Assembly: GCF_004683885.1 (NCBI RefSeq)
Contig: NZ_CP038440.1
Coordinates: 2,142,001-2,206,000, forward strand
Length of the DNA stretch: 64,000 bases
DNA from: Brevundimonas sp. MF30-B
GTDB taxonomy: Bacteria; Pseudomonadota; Alphaproteobacteria; Caulobacterales; Caulobacteraceae
Direction: 5' to 3'
Shown here piece by piece: positions 42,601-52,508 of this stretch; the first letter of the stretch is position 1; the number at the start of each line of letters is the position of its first letter. The translations under genes were made by a program, and so were the position numbers. The notes below the pieces were generated by a model. That model saw only the letters and a program-made list of their open reading frames with translations. It had not been told where the DNA came from and did no database searches.

Positions 42601-42765
42601 GGTGCTTTGAACAGTGCCGCTGAGCGTGCCGGCGGTATAGTCCTGAGCCTCGGCGATCGAGGGGGTCAGCATGACAACGGCGGGCGCGGCGGTCAGCGCC
42701 ATGAGCGCGGCGCCGCCGAACATTGTGGAACGCAGCAAGCGCTCCCGGAAGGTGCGGGTTTTCAA
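39625..42765 (-). CDS. TonB-dependent receptor with N-terminal carboxypeptidase-regulatory domain (Oar-like)
   Basis: A 1046-residue outer-membrane receptor. After a signal region ending near IAEAQ comes a CarboxypepD_reg-like beta sandwich ([20 protein letters not shown], then [17 protein letters not shown]), a plug ([26 protein letters not shown]) and a long barrel ending in IGFDLAF. The TTG start at 42765 has AGGAGG seven bases upstream (42773-42778); no ATG has such support. The substrate (peptide, sugar or siderophore) is unknown. It ends in a strong terminator. Confidence 0.88.
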   Translation of the reverse strand: [1046 protein letters not shown]

Positions 42766-42772
42766 GCGTGGT

Positions 42773-42778
42773 CCTCCT
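42773..42778 (-). promoter_or_regulatory. Shine-Dalgarno deciding the TTG start of the TonB receptor
   Basis: AGGAGG on the minus strand, seven bases before TTG at 42765. It rules out the longer reading that begins at 42816. Confidence 0.8.
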
Positions 42779-42876
42779 GAGGCGGACCGCCCTGTGCGAG
42801 ACAGAGCCGTCCGCAACCTTGCCCGACCGCCCCAATGCGGCCCGACTCTGCGACTTTATGCCTCACCACCGCCTTG

Positions 42877-42890
42877 TTACAGCCCTGTAA
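42877..42890. promoter_or_regulatory. inverted repeat between the TonB receptor and the sulfurtransferase
   Basis: TTACAG and CTGTAA flank two C bases, giving a 14-base inverted repeat. It lies about midway between two divergent starts (42765 and 42961), where a shared operator could act. Sequence symmetry alone supports it. Confidence 0.4.
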
Positions 42891-42960
42891 TGAGGAAAGC
42901 CGGCGCCTGTCACCCAAGCGACACACATCTTATAGCGGCTTGTTCAATAAGGCTTTTCCT

Positions 42961-43371
42961 ATGATCCATCTCGCGCAGCTGGAAAACGCCGTTCTCGTTT
43001 CGTCGCAGATCAGGGCCGAAGACCTTGCAAGGTTGATGAAGCAAGGCGTCGCGCTCGTGATCAGCCATCGTCCCGATGACGAGGAGCTTGGGCAGCCTAC
43101 GGCGCAGGACTTGGACGCAGCCGCGCGCGATGTCGGGTTGACCTTCATCCACGCTCCGGTGCGGGGTCTGCCCGACGAGGCGGCGATCGCCGCGACGGCG
43201 CAGGCGCTGGAGGGCGCGGGGTCCGAGGGGACGGCGCTGCTGTTCTGTCGCTCGGGCATGCGGTCCGCCGCCGCCTGGGCCATGGCGCGGGCGCGACAGG
43301 GCGTCGATGCTGCGTCGCTCAGGGCCGCCGCGGCTGCAGCCGGTTACGACCTGTCTCGCGTGCCGCTCTAG
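42961..43371 (+). CDS. TIGR01244-family sulfurtransferase / phosphatase-like protein
   Basis: A 136-residue protein of the beta-lactamase-hydrolase-like (BLH, DUF442) family. The catalytic-type loop LLFCRSGMRSA has Cys96 and Arg101, in the dual-specificity-phosphatase-like fold. Relatives occur fused to persulfide dioxygenases and are linked to sulfide handling, but some may act as phosphatases. It is divergent from the TonB receptor. The ATG at 42961 is chosen because the conserved fold begins just after it. Confidence 0.8.
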   Translation: MIHLAQLENAVLVSSQIRAEDLARLMKQGVALVISHRPDDEELGQPTAQDLDAAARDVGLTFIHAPVRGLPDEAAIAATAQALEGAGSEGTALLFCRSGMRSAAAWAMARARQGVDAASLRAAAAAAGYDLSRVPL

Positions 43372-43514
43372 CGGATGATGGCGGCGCGGCTGGCGTAGGG
43401 CGCAGGTTCCGGCGTGCAGGAGGCGACGATCAGCTGGGCCGCCATGAGACACAGAACCGCCGCAACAACGGGCTGGAGCCGGTTTGACACAGCGAATAGG
43501 GTCGATCGCAGCAT
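43368..43514 (-). CDS. very small putative lipoprotein
   Basis: A 48-codon reading frame from ATG at 43514 to TAG at 43368-43370. It encodes a basic N-terminus, a hydrophobic core (VVAAVLCLMAAQLIV) and a lipobox-like VASC with Cys33, then a 15-residue Pro-rich tail, as in entericidin-type peptides. A GAGG element lies about seven bases upstream, inside a hairpin. It overlaps the convergent sulfurtransferase stop by four bases. Its size means it could be a chance frame. Confidence 0.5.
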   Translation of the reverse strand: MLRSTLFAVSNRLQPVVAAVLCLMAAQLIVASCTPEPAPYASRAAIIR

Positions 43515-43518
43515 GAAA

Positions 43519-43544
43519 CGCCTCGGAGGGAGATTGCCGAGGCG
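43519..43544 (-). promoter_or_regulatory. hairpin over the ribosome-binding site of the small lipoprotein
   Basis: CGCCTCGG and CCGAGGCG form a perfect 8-bp stem with a ten-base loop, directly before the ATG at 43514. The GAGG that would act as the Shine-Dalgarno is in the arm nearest the start, so it would be masked when the stem forms. It lacks the T run of a terminator. Confidence 0.5.
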
Positions 43545-43570
43545 TTAACGCAAGGCTCAGGCCAGACCGC

Positions 43571-44473
43571 ATGATCCCCTTTGTCCGCGACTTTGAATTC
43601 AAATACGGCCGCTGCGATCGGGTGTCGCCGCTGATCCGACGGGTGGTGGCCGACAACCCGGGCGCCTTCACCTTCACCGGCACGGGAACCTACATCGTCG
43701 GCCGCGATGCGCCCGGCGCGGCGGTTGCCGTGATCGATCCCGGCCCACTGGACGAGACGCATCTGGCCGCGCTTCTCAAGGCCGTCGAGGGCCAGAACGT
43801 CAGCCATGTGCTGGTCACCCACACCCACCGCGACCACGCCCCCCTCGCCCGTCCTTTCGCCCGGGCTGTGGGCGCGCCCATCCTGGCTGCAAATCCGCCG
43901 TTGAGGGACACGCACGCCTCGGGCGGACTGGACGAGGACGACGACGACAGCTTCCAGCCCGACATCATGCTGAGAGGCGGCGAACGGATCGCCGGCGACG
44001 GCTGGACGCTGGAGGCGCTGTCCACCCCCGGCCATGCGTCGAACCACATGGCCTTCGCGCTGGAGGAAGAGGACGCCCTGTTCAGCGGTGACCACGTCAT
44101 GGGCTGGTCCACCACTGTGGTCGCGCCGCCCGACGGCGACATGGCCGCTTATATGGCCAGCCTGGACGCCGTGATCGCGCGCGGCTTCCGGACGATCTGG
44201 CCGACCCACGGAGCGCCGATCGCCGAGCCTGAGCCCTTCCTTGCGGCGTACAAGGCGCATCGACTGGCGAGAGAGGCCCAGGTGCTGGAGCGGCTGGCGC
44301 TAGGCCCCGCGACCATCGCTGACATGGTCCCGAGCCTCTATGCGGCGGTCGATCCGCGGTTGTGGCCGGCGGCGTCGCTGTCGGTGCACGCCCATCTGAT
44401 CCACCTGGTGCGCAAGGGGCGCGTGCTGGCCGAGCCTGCGCCCGAGTTTCAGGCGACCTACCGGCTGGTCTGA
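43571..44473 (+). CDS. MBL-fold metallo-hydrolase, LACTB2-like
   Basis: A 300-residue metallo-beta-lactamase fold enzyme. The zinc motif is HTHRDH (84-89), with STPGHASNHMAF giving the next His and SGDHVMGW the bridging Asp. The C-terminal 70 residues (REAQVLERLALGPATIADMV, then HLIHLVRKGRV) form a winged helix, as in LACTB2-type nucleases or hydrolases. Activity may be on RNA or on a thioester; not decided. It overlaps the convergent DUF1499 gene by 16 bases. Confidence 0.85.
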   Translation: MIPFVRDFEFKYGRCDRVSPLIRRVVADNPGAFTFTGTGTYIVGRDAPGAAVAVIDPGPLDETHLAALLKAVEGQNVSHVLVTHTHRDHAPLARPFARAVGAPILAANPPLRDTHASGGLDEDDDDSFQPDIMLRGGERIAGDGWTLEALSTPGHASNHMAFALEEEDALFSGDHVMGWSTTVVAPPDGDMAAYMASLDAVIARGFRTIWPTHGAPIAEPEPFLAAYKAHRLAREAQVLERLALGPATIADMVPSLYAAVDPRLWPAASLSVHAHLIHLVRKGRVLAEPAPEFQATYRLV

Positions 44474-45162
44474 TCCGTCATCTCGTCCAGGATGCGCCGG
44501 GCCAGGCGGCAGGCGACGTCGCCTTGCGGCTGGTCATGGCGGGCGATCACCCGCACGTCGGTGCGACCGGGCCGGATGCGCACCACGGCGTCGTGGCCCA
44601 GGCCGAAGAAATAGCCGTCGCGGTCGCCCTCGGCCCGGAAGGCGGCGAAGCCGATGACGTTGAAGCCGGCTTGGCGAACCGCCCAGCCGGCCACTTCGGG
44701 GGCGACCTGGGTAGGCAAGGCCTCAAGCCCGTCGCAGGCGACGCTTTCGCCCAAGGGCGAGGCGCCGGCCGCCGTGCGCGCTGACATCAGCTGGCGCGAT
44801 AGCGACGGCGGATCGGCCGGATCGGTCGTCACGTCGTTCGGGCCGGGGACTGCCTTGGCCGCCTGGGTGAAGAAGACCAGCGCCGATCCCGCCGCCAGCA
44901 CCAGGGCCGCCAGCGCCCAGACGCCGCGATCACGGATGTCCACGCGCGCGATCAGCACCGCCGCTAGGGCCGCGAACAGGGCCACGAAGACCAGCCCGCG
45001 TACGACCGTCAGGACCAGAAGACCCCGCGCCGTCTCGACATCGAACAGCCCGAACTGTCCGCCGAACACGGCGACGACCGTAACGATCAGCGGCAGCGCC
45101 GCGACCAGAACCAGCGCCTTCAACCGGAATTGGGCCCTCTTGTCGGCGGCCGGATCAGCCAT
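44458..45162 (-). CDS. DUF1499 membrane protein
   Basis: A 234-residue protein with three hydrophobic N-terminal segments (about 15-35, 48-68 and 80-100) and a soluble C-terminal domain containing DVTTDPADPPSLSR and FFGLGHDAVVRIRPG, then TDVRVIARHDQPQGDVACRLARRI. This matches the DUF1499 pattern, which has no known activity. It starts six bases after the acyl-CoA ligase stop, so the two genes are probably one operon. Confidence 0.7.
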   Translation of the reverse strand: MADPAADKRAQFRLKALVLVAALPLIVTVVAVFGGQFGLFDVETARGLLVLTVVRGLVFVALFAALAAVLIARVDIRDRGVWALAALVLAAGSALVFFTQAAKAVPGPNDVTTDPADPPSLSRQLMSARTAAGASPLGESVACDGLEALPTQVAPEVAGWAVRQAGFNVIGFAAFRAEGDRDGYFFGLGHDAVVRIRPGRTDVRVIARHDQPQGDVACRLARRILDEMTDQTSR

Positions 45163-45168
45163 GCGGGA

Positions 45169-46800
<1,632 letters not shown>

Positions 46801-46946
46801 CGCGCATTCCCTCGGCGTTGCGCCGACCTTGATCGCGGCGCTTTTCAGCACGCTAAACGAAGTGATCAGCGTTAAGCAACGTGACGCGAGGTCAGGATCG
46901 GCGCGACGGATGGTCCCGCGTCCGCCCCTGTGCCAGAAGGCGCGCC

Positions 46947-47594
46947 ATGACGCTTCTGATCGCCATCACCGGCGGCTCGGGCTCAGGCAAGAGCACCCTG
47001 GCCGAGACCCTCATCGCCGCCCTGCCCGCCGGTCGGGCCGTGCTGCTGCGCGAAGACTCCTACTACCGGGACGCCGCCAGCCTGCCAGACTTCGACGCCG
47101 CGACCTTCGACTTCGATGACGTGGCGGCGCGCGATCACGACCTGCTGATACGTGATCTGACAGATCTCAAGTCGGGGCGGGATGTCGTCGCTCCGGTCTA
47201 TTCCTTCATCCACCACGGGCGCGAGCCGGGCGGCGAACCGGTCGCCGCGACCGACGTGGTGGTCGTCGAGGGCGCGCATCTGCTGTGCACGCCTGCTCTG
47301 GCTGCCCTGTTCGACATCAAGGTCTTTGTCGACACCCCTGCCGACATCCGCTTCATCCGCCGCCTCCTGCGCGATCAGGCCGAGCGCGGCCGCACCGCCC
47401 AATCCGTGATCGACCAGTATCTGGGCACGGTGCGACCCGGCCATGAGCGGCTGACCGAACCCTCAAAGGTGCTCGCCGACTTCGTGGTGGCCGACGCAAC
47501 GGCCGCTGTGCGGCTGACCGATCCGCAGGCAGTCGTTCGTCTGGCGGTGCCCGTTCTGGCCCACCCCCTGCTCACTGCGCTTAAAGAACGCTGA
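46947..47594 (+). CDS. udk: uridine kinase family protein
   Basis: A 215-residue P-loop kinase phosphorylating uridine or cytidine in the salvage pathway. The Walker A is GGSGSGKS (9-16), the acceptor-site sequence is LREDSYYRD, then FDFDDVAARDHDLL, and VVVEGAHLL is the family's strand before the catalytic Asp region. RFIRRLLRDQAERGRT is the usual lid. The ATG at 46947 is chosen because the kinase core begins three residues later. It is divergent from the acyl-CoA ligase. Confidence 0.87.
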   Translation: MTLLIAITGGSGSGKSTLAETLIAALPAGRAVLLREDSYYRDAASLPDFDAATFDFDDVAARDHDLLIRDLTDLKSGRDVVAPVYSFIHHGREPGGEPVAATDVVVVEGAHLLCTPALAALFDIKVFVDTPADIRFIRRLLRDQAERGRTAQSVIDQYLGTVRPGHERLTEPSKVLADFVVADATAAVRLTDPQAVVRLAVPVLAHPLLTALKER

Positions 47595-47655
47595 AATTCG
47601 GACTTGCGGTTGTCCTCCCGCGGCGCGATCATAAACGCGCTGTCAGTGAGTTTAC

Positions 47656-48273
47656 ATGACCATCGCCTCGAACGTCGACGATGATCCGCGCCGCGATACG
47701 GTGCTTCGCATCGCGCGCCGGTCTTTCACCGCTGATGGATACGCCGTCACTCGCATGGAGCCCATCGCGCGCGAGGCGGGGGTGTCCACGGCTACTCTTT
47801 ACGCCCTGTTCCCGTCCAAGGAGCATCTGTTCGCCGCCGTGATCGAACGCGCGGCCGATGACTTCGCAGAGCGTATGAGCCGTGTGCGTGACGAGGCTCA
47901 AGGCGACGCGCGTCAGCAGTTGGTCCGGTTCATGTCGGGCTACGCCGGCTTCATGGGCGATCCGTTCATTCGCTCCATCTTCCGTCTGGTGATGGCCGAG
48001 CGGGCCCGGTTCCCCAAGCTGGCGCTGCACTTCTTCGAGCGCGGTCGTTCCGACTTCGGCGGAGTCCTGATGCAAGCCCTGCAGCGCCTCAGCGCCGCCG
48101 GCCAACTTGAGGTTCCCAAACCCTCATGGGCGGCCGGACAGTTGATGGGCATGGTCGAACACCCGGTCTTCTTCATGCCCATCGTGACCGGGGACGAGCG
48201 CATAGCCGCTCGCGGCCACGATCAGATCGTTGAAGACGCGGTCGAGACGTTCCTGGCCCGCTACGGCCGCTGA
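47656..48273 (+). CDS. TetR/AcrR family transcriptional regulator (AefR-type C-terminus)
   Basis: A 205-residue regulator. The HTH is MEPIAREAGVSTATLYALFPSK, preceded by the usual first helix. The C-terminal ligand domain has FIRSIFRLVMAERARFPKL and LALHFFERGRSDF, like the AefR-type TetR_C group. The target genes are unknown; it could act on udk or on the small gene that follows. It is separated from udk by 61 bases. Confidence 0.87.
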   Translation: MTIASNVDDDPRRDTVLRIARRSFTADGYAVTRMEPIAREAGVSTATLYALFPSKEHLFAAVIERAADDFAERMSRVRDEAQGDARQQLVRFMSGYAGFMGDPFIRSIFRLVMAERARFPKLALHFFERGRSDFGGVLMQALQRLSAAGQLEVPKPSWAAGQLMGMVEHPVFFMPIVTGDERIAARGHDQIVEDAVETFLARYGR

Positions 48274-48277
48274 GCCC

Positions 48278-48475
48278 TCAGGCCCGGCGGCGGCCGCTCC
48301 AGCGCTTGTTTGACGCAGCCGCGTTTCCGCCCGCCTTGCGGTTCTGACGGTCGCGCCAGACCTGCCACGCCAGGGTCGCCAGGGCCAACTTGCCGGCGTT
48401 GCGGCCGGCCAGGCGGCGGCCGCCGCGCGATAGCAAAAGGCCGCCGATGATGGTGGCGATACGGGGGACGAACAT
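48278..48475 (-). CDS. small basic hypothetical protein
   Basis: A 65-residue protein with a weakly hydrophobic N-terminus (IATIIGGLLLSRGG) and a very basic, Arg-rich C-terminus. A good Shine-Dalgarno (AAGGAAG) lies about six bases before the ATG at 48475. It is convergent with the TetR gene, four bases apart. It may be a peripheral membrane protein, but no family was recognised. Confidence 0.55.
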   Translation of the reverse strand: MFVPRIATIIGGLLLSRGGRRLAGRNAGKLALATLAWQVWRDRQNRKAGGNAAASNKRWSGRRRA

Positions 48476-48525
48476 GACGGACTTCCTTGTAAGCCCGTCG
48501 ATAACGGTCCAGTCCCCCGTCGGTT

Positions 48526-51500
48526 TCAGTAGCTCTGCAGCGGCCGCACATCCAGGTCGCCGGCGCGGATGGCCGCGATCCCCTGTGCCGCGGCGAGGGC
48601 CCCGGCCGCCGTCGTGTAATAGGGGATTTTCATCATCAGGGCGGTCCGGCGCAGGCTGAAGCTGTCGGTCAGCGACTGCTTGCCCTCGGTCGTATTGATG
48701 ACCAGCTGGACCTCGCCGTTCTTCATGGCGTCGACGATGTGCGGACGGCCTTCCAGCACCTTCTTGACCAGGCCGACCTCTTCGCCCTGCTCGGCCAGAT
48801 AGCCGTGGGTGCCCGAGGTGGCGATGACGCTGAATCCTTGGGCCTTCAGCGAGCGGACGGCTTCAAGGATGAAGGGCTTGTCGCCGTCCTTGACCGACAC
48901 GAAGGCGCAGCCTTCCGTCGGCAGCACGGTGCCGCCGCCGATCTGGGATTTGGCGAAGGCGCGGGCGAAGGCGGGCGTCATGTCGGCCTCCCCATCGCGC
49001 TTCCAGTCCAGGCCCATGACCTCGCCGGTCGAGCGCATTTCCGGCCCCAGCACGGTGTCCACGCCGGCGAAGCGGGCGAACGGGAAGACCGCCTCCTTCA
49101 CCGCGATGTGGTCGTAGGGTTTGTGCTCCAGGCCGAAGGACGAAAGCTTTTCGCCCGCCATCACCTTGGCGGCGATGGCGGCGATGGGCTGGCCAATGGT
49201 CTTGGCCACGAAGGGCGCGGTGCGGCTGGCGCGCGGGTTCACTTCCAGCACGAAGATGCGCGGGCTTTCGCTGTGCGGCTCTTCGATCGCGAACTGGACG
49301 TTCATCAGGCCGCGCACCTTCAGCGCCCTTGCCATTTCCGTCGTCTGGCGCATCAGCTCGGCCACCGTCTCGGCCGACAGCGAATAGGGCGGCATCGAAC
49401 AGGCGCTGTCGCCCGAGTGCACGCCGGCTTCCTCGATATGCTCCAGCACGCCGGCGACGAAGACCGTCTCGTCGTCGCACAGGGCGTCGACGTCCACCTC
49501 GGTGGCGCGGTTCAGATAGTGGTCGATCAGCACGGGATCGTCGCCTGACACGCGCATGGCCTCGTGGACGTAGCGGTCCAGCTGCTCGCGATCGTGGACG
49601 ATCATCATCCCCCGGCCGCCCAGCACATAGGACGGGCGCAGCACGACGGGATAGCCGACGTCTTCGGCCTTCTGCGCGGCCTCCTCGGCCGAGCGGGCCA
49701 GGCCATTCGGCGGCTGCATAAGGCCGATCTCGCCCAGCATCTGCTGGAAGCGCTCCCGGTCCTCGGCCAGGTCGATGGAGTCGACCGAGGTGCCCAGGAT
49801 AGGCACCCCGTCTTCCTGAAGGGCGTGGGCCAGCTTCAGCGGCGTCTGTCCGCCGAACTGCACGACGACGCCGATGAGGTCGCCCCTGGACCGCTCGACG
49901 TCGATCAGCTCCAGCACGTCCTCGGCCGTCAGCGGCTCGAAATACAGGCGGTCGGAGGTGTCGTAGTCGGTCGAGACCGTCTCGGGGTTGCAGTTGACCA
50001 TGATCGACTCGACGCCGATGTCGGCGAAGGCGAAGGCCGCGTGACAGCAGCAGTAGTCGAACTCGATCCCCTGCCCGATCCGGTTCGGACCGCCGCCCAG
50101 GATGACGGCCTTCCGGAGATCCGACGGCTCGGCCTCGCAGTGCGGCGTCTGGCCCAGCACACCCGTCTCATAGGTCGAATACATATAGGCGGTGGCCGAG
50201 GCGAACTCGGCGGCGCAGGTATCGATGCGCTTGAACACCGGACGCACGTCCAAGGCGCGGCGCGCCTTGCGCACCTCCGCCTCGGTCCCGCCCGTCAGCT
50301 GGCCCAGACGGGCGTCTGAGAAGCCCTTGGCCTTCAGGCGGCGGAACTCGGCGGCTTCGCGCGGCAGCCCCTTCACCCGCAGATGCCCTTCCGCGCGCAC
50401 GATGTCGGCGATCTGGCGCAGGAACCAGGGCTCGTAGGCGCAGGCGGCCTGAACCTCTTCGACCGTCAGCCCATGGCGGAAGGCCTGGGCGATGACGCGG
50501 ATGCGGTCGGGCGTCGGACGCCCCAATGCGCGCACCACTGCGTCGCGGATGGAGGCTTCCTCCTCCATCTCGGTCACGCCTTCGATCTCGATCTCGTCGA
50601 AACCATTGAGGCCGGTTTCCAGCCCGCGCAGGGCCTTCTGCATCGATTCTTGGAAGGTGCGGCCGATGGCCATGACCTCGCCGACCGACTTCATCGCCGT
50701 GGTCAGCAGGGGCTCCGAACCCGGATATTTCTCGAAGGCGAAGCGCGGAATCTTCGTCACGACATAGTCGATCGACGGCTCGAAACTGGCCGGCGTCACC
50801 TGGGTGATGTCGTTCTGAAGTTCGTCCAGGGTGTAGCCCACGGCCAGACGGGCCGCGACCTTGGCGATCGGGAAGCCCGTGGCCTTGGACGCCAGCGCCG
50901 AGGAGCGCGACACGCGCGGGTTCATCTCGATCACGACCATGCGGCCGTCCGCCGGATTGATCGCCCACTGGACGTTCGAGCCGCCCGTCTCGACCCCGAT
51001 TTCACGCAGGACGTTGATCGAGCCCGTGCGCATCCGCTGGTATTCTTTGTCCGTCAGCGTCAGGGCCGGGGCGACGGTGATCGAGTCGCCTGTGTGGACG
51101 CCCATGGGGTCCACGTTCTCGATGGAGCAGACGATGATGCAGTTGTCCGCCGTGTCGCGGACGACCTCCATCTCATATTCCTTCCAGCCCAGGACGCTTT
51201 CCTCGACCAGCACCTCGGTCGTCGGCGACAGGTCCAGGCCGCGCTCCACGATCTCGCGGAATTCCTCGACATTGTAGGCGATGCCGCCGCCGGTGCCCGC
51301 CAGGGTGAAGCTGGGACGGATGATCGCCGGCAGGCCCACGAAGGCCAAGGCATCGTCGCCCTCCTCTACCGTATGGATGGCTCGCGAGCGCGGGCTTTCC
51401 AGGCCCAGCTTGTCCATGGCGTCGCGGAATTTCTGACGGTCCTCGGCCTTGTCGATGACTTCGGCCTTGGCGCCGATCATCTCGACGCCGTGGCGCGCCA

Positions 51501-51822
51501 AGGCGCCGGACTGCTCCAGCGCCAGCGCCGTGTTCAGCGCCGTCTGGCCGCCCATGGTCGGCAAAAGGGCGTCAGGCTTCTCCTTGGCGATGATCTTCTC
51601 GACCATCTCGGGCGTGATCGGCTCGATGTAGGTGGCGTCGGCCACCTCCGGATCCGTCATGATGGTGGCGGGGTTCGAGTTCACCAGAATGACCCGGTAG
51701 CCCTCGGCCTTCAGCGCCTTGCACGCCTGCACGCCCGAATAGTCGAACTCGCACGCCTGGCCGATGACGATCGGGCCGGCGCCGATGATGAGGATGGACT
51801 GGATGTCCGTACGCTTGGGCAT
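48526..51822 (-). CDS. carB: carbamoyl-phosphate synthase large subunit
   Basis: A 1098-residue enzyme making carbamoyl phosphate for pyrimidine and arginine synthesis. The two ATP-grasp halves are visible, starting with [22 protein letters not shown] and, in the second half, [22 protein letters not shown]. The C-terminal allosteric domain begins near [20 protein letters not shown]. The small subunit gene carA is not adjacent. The RraB-like gene lies 16 bases upstream on the same strand, and GGAAAGAGG provides the ribosome-binding site. Confidence 0.96.
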   Translation of the reverse strand: MPKRTDIQSILIIGAGPIVIGQACEFDYSGVQACKALKAEGYRVILVNSNPATIMTDPEVADATYIEPITPEMVEKIIAKEKPDALLPTMGGQTALNTALALEQSGALARHGVEMIGAKAEVIDKAEDRQKFRDAMDKLGLESPRSRAIHTVEEGDDALAFVGLPAIIRPSFTLAGTGGGIAYNVEEFREIVERGLDLSPTTEVLVEESVLGWKEYEMEVVRDTADNCIIVCSIENVDPMGVHTGDSITVAPALTLTDKEYQRMRTGSINVLREIGVETGGSNVQWAINPADGRMVVIEMNPRVSRSSALASKATGFPIAKVAARLAVGYTLDELQNDITQVTPASFEPSIDYVVTKIPRFAFEKYPGSEPLLTTAMKSVGEVMAIGRTFQESMQKALRGLETGLNGFDEIEIEGVTEMEEEASIRDAVVRALGRPTPDRIRVIAQAFRHGLTVEEVQAACAYEPWFLRQIADIVRAEGHLRVKGLPREAAEFRRLKAKGFSDARLGQLTGGTEAEVRKARRALDVRPVFKRIDTCAAEFASATAYMYSTYETGVLGQTPHCEAEPSDLRKAVILGGGPNRIGQGIEFDYCCCHAAFAFADIGVESIMVNCNPETVSTDYDTSDRLYFEPLTAEDVLELIDVERSRGDLIGVVVQFGGQTPLKLAHALQEDGVPILGTSVDSIDLAEDRERFQQMLGEIGLMQPPNGLARSAEEAAQKAEDVGYPVVLRPSYVLGGRGMMIVHDREQLDRYVHEAMRVSGDDPVLIDHYLNRATEVDVDALCDDETVFVAGVLEHIEEAGVHSGDSACSMPPYSLSAETVAELMRQTTEMARALKVRGLMNVQFAIEEPHSESPRIFVLEVNPRASRTAPFVAKTIGQPIAAIAAKVMAGEKLSSFGLEHKPYDHIAVKEAVFPFARFAGVDTVLGPEMRSTGEVMGLDWKRDGEADMTPAFARAFAKSQIGGGTVLPTEGCAFVSVKDGDKPFILEAVRSLKAQGFSVIATSGTHGYLAEQGEEVGLVKKVLEGRPHIVDAMKNGEVQLVINTTEGKQSLTDSFSLRRTALMMKIPYYTTAAGALAAAQGIAAIRAGDLDVRPLQSY

Positions 51823-51838
51823 CTGAAGCCTCTTTCCG

Positions 51839-52192
51839 TCAGTTCGTCACGACCGCGCACTCCCAGCCGTCATACTCCAGCTGGAAGGCCGCGGCCCAGG
51901 ATTGCATCATCGAAGACACCGGCGCGAAGGACGTCTCGTCCACCGCCATGGTCGTCTCCAGAACCGTCTGGTCGTCGGCGCCGCGCGTGACGAAGCCGGC
52001 GCGCCGCGCCACCTCGTTCAGGTCGTCGTGATCGCCGTCGCCGTGGAAATAGAAAAGCGTGTGCCGCGGGGTGACCCCGCTGTCGCCATGTTCGGCCAGC
52101 GCCGCGCGCACCATAGCGTCGCGCTCGTCATGAGGAACATCGTGGGACAGCGCCGTCAGCCTTTCGCGCACGCGCGCGACGGCCGCGATCAT
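51839..52192 (-). CDS. RraB-like protein (ribonuclease E inhibitor B domain)
   Basis: A 117-residue protein with the RraB-type pattern: an N-terminal helix, [29 protein letters not shown], then [17 protein letters not shown] and a C-terminal [12 protein letters not shown]. RraB proteins bind RNase E and limit its activity in E. coli, so an mRNA-stability role is plausible; this is family inference. It is the first gene of an operon with carB. Confidence 0.7.
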   Translation of the reverse strand: MIAAVARVRERLTALSHDVPHDERDAMVRAALAEHGDSGVTPRHTLFYFHGDGDHDDLNEVARRAGFVTRGADDQTVLETTMAVDETSFAPVSSMMQSWAAAFQLEYDGWECAVVTN

Positions 52193-52508
52193 CGCTCGCG
52201 CCCGCCGTCGCCGGATTGTGGGTCAAGGGCGCGGTTTAGAGGGGCGGCCGGAACGGGGCAAGCAAAACCCGCGCGGCTTGACCTAACCCTGCGCCAGCGC
52301 GTCGACCGCACGAAAAGTGCGGCGTAAAGCCGCATCTCGGTGCGGCATCGATGACACGCGGACATGTTTAAGACGTCTATTTGTCATGATGGGGTTACGG
52401 TTCGTCCACCCGACGCCTAACGTGGCGCGATCCAAGCTCAGCCAAAGGCGACACTTCGCCAAACGACAGTTTGTGAAACAAGCATCTGCACCGGGAAATC
52501 GATCTACG
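52193..52508. other. 316-base intergenic region between the RraB-like gene and the second TonB receptor
   Basis: It holds no gene. At 52318-52346 three copies of a six-base unit (TGCGGC, its complement GCCGCA, TGCGGC again) can form two mutually exclusive hairpins, either 52318-52334 or 52329-52346. No clear promoter, terminator or known regulator site was found; the start of the receptor at 52509 has only a weak ribosome-binding sequence. Confidence 0.5.
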
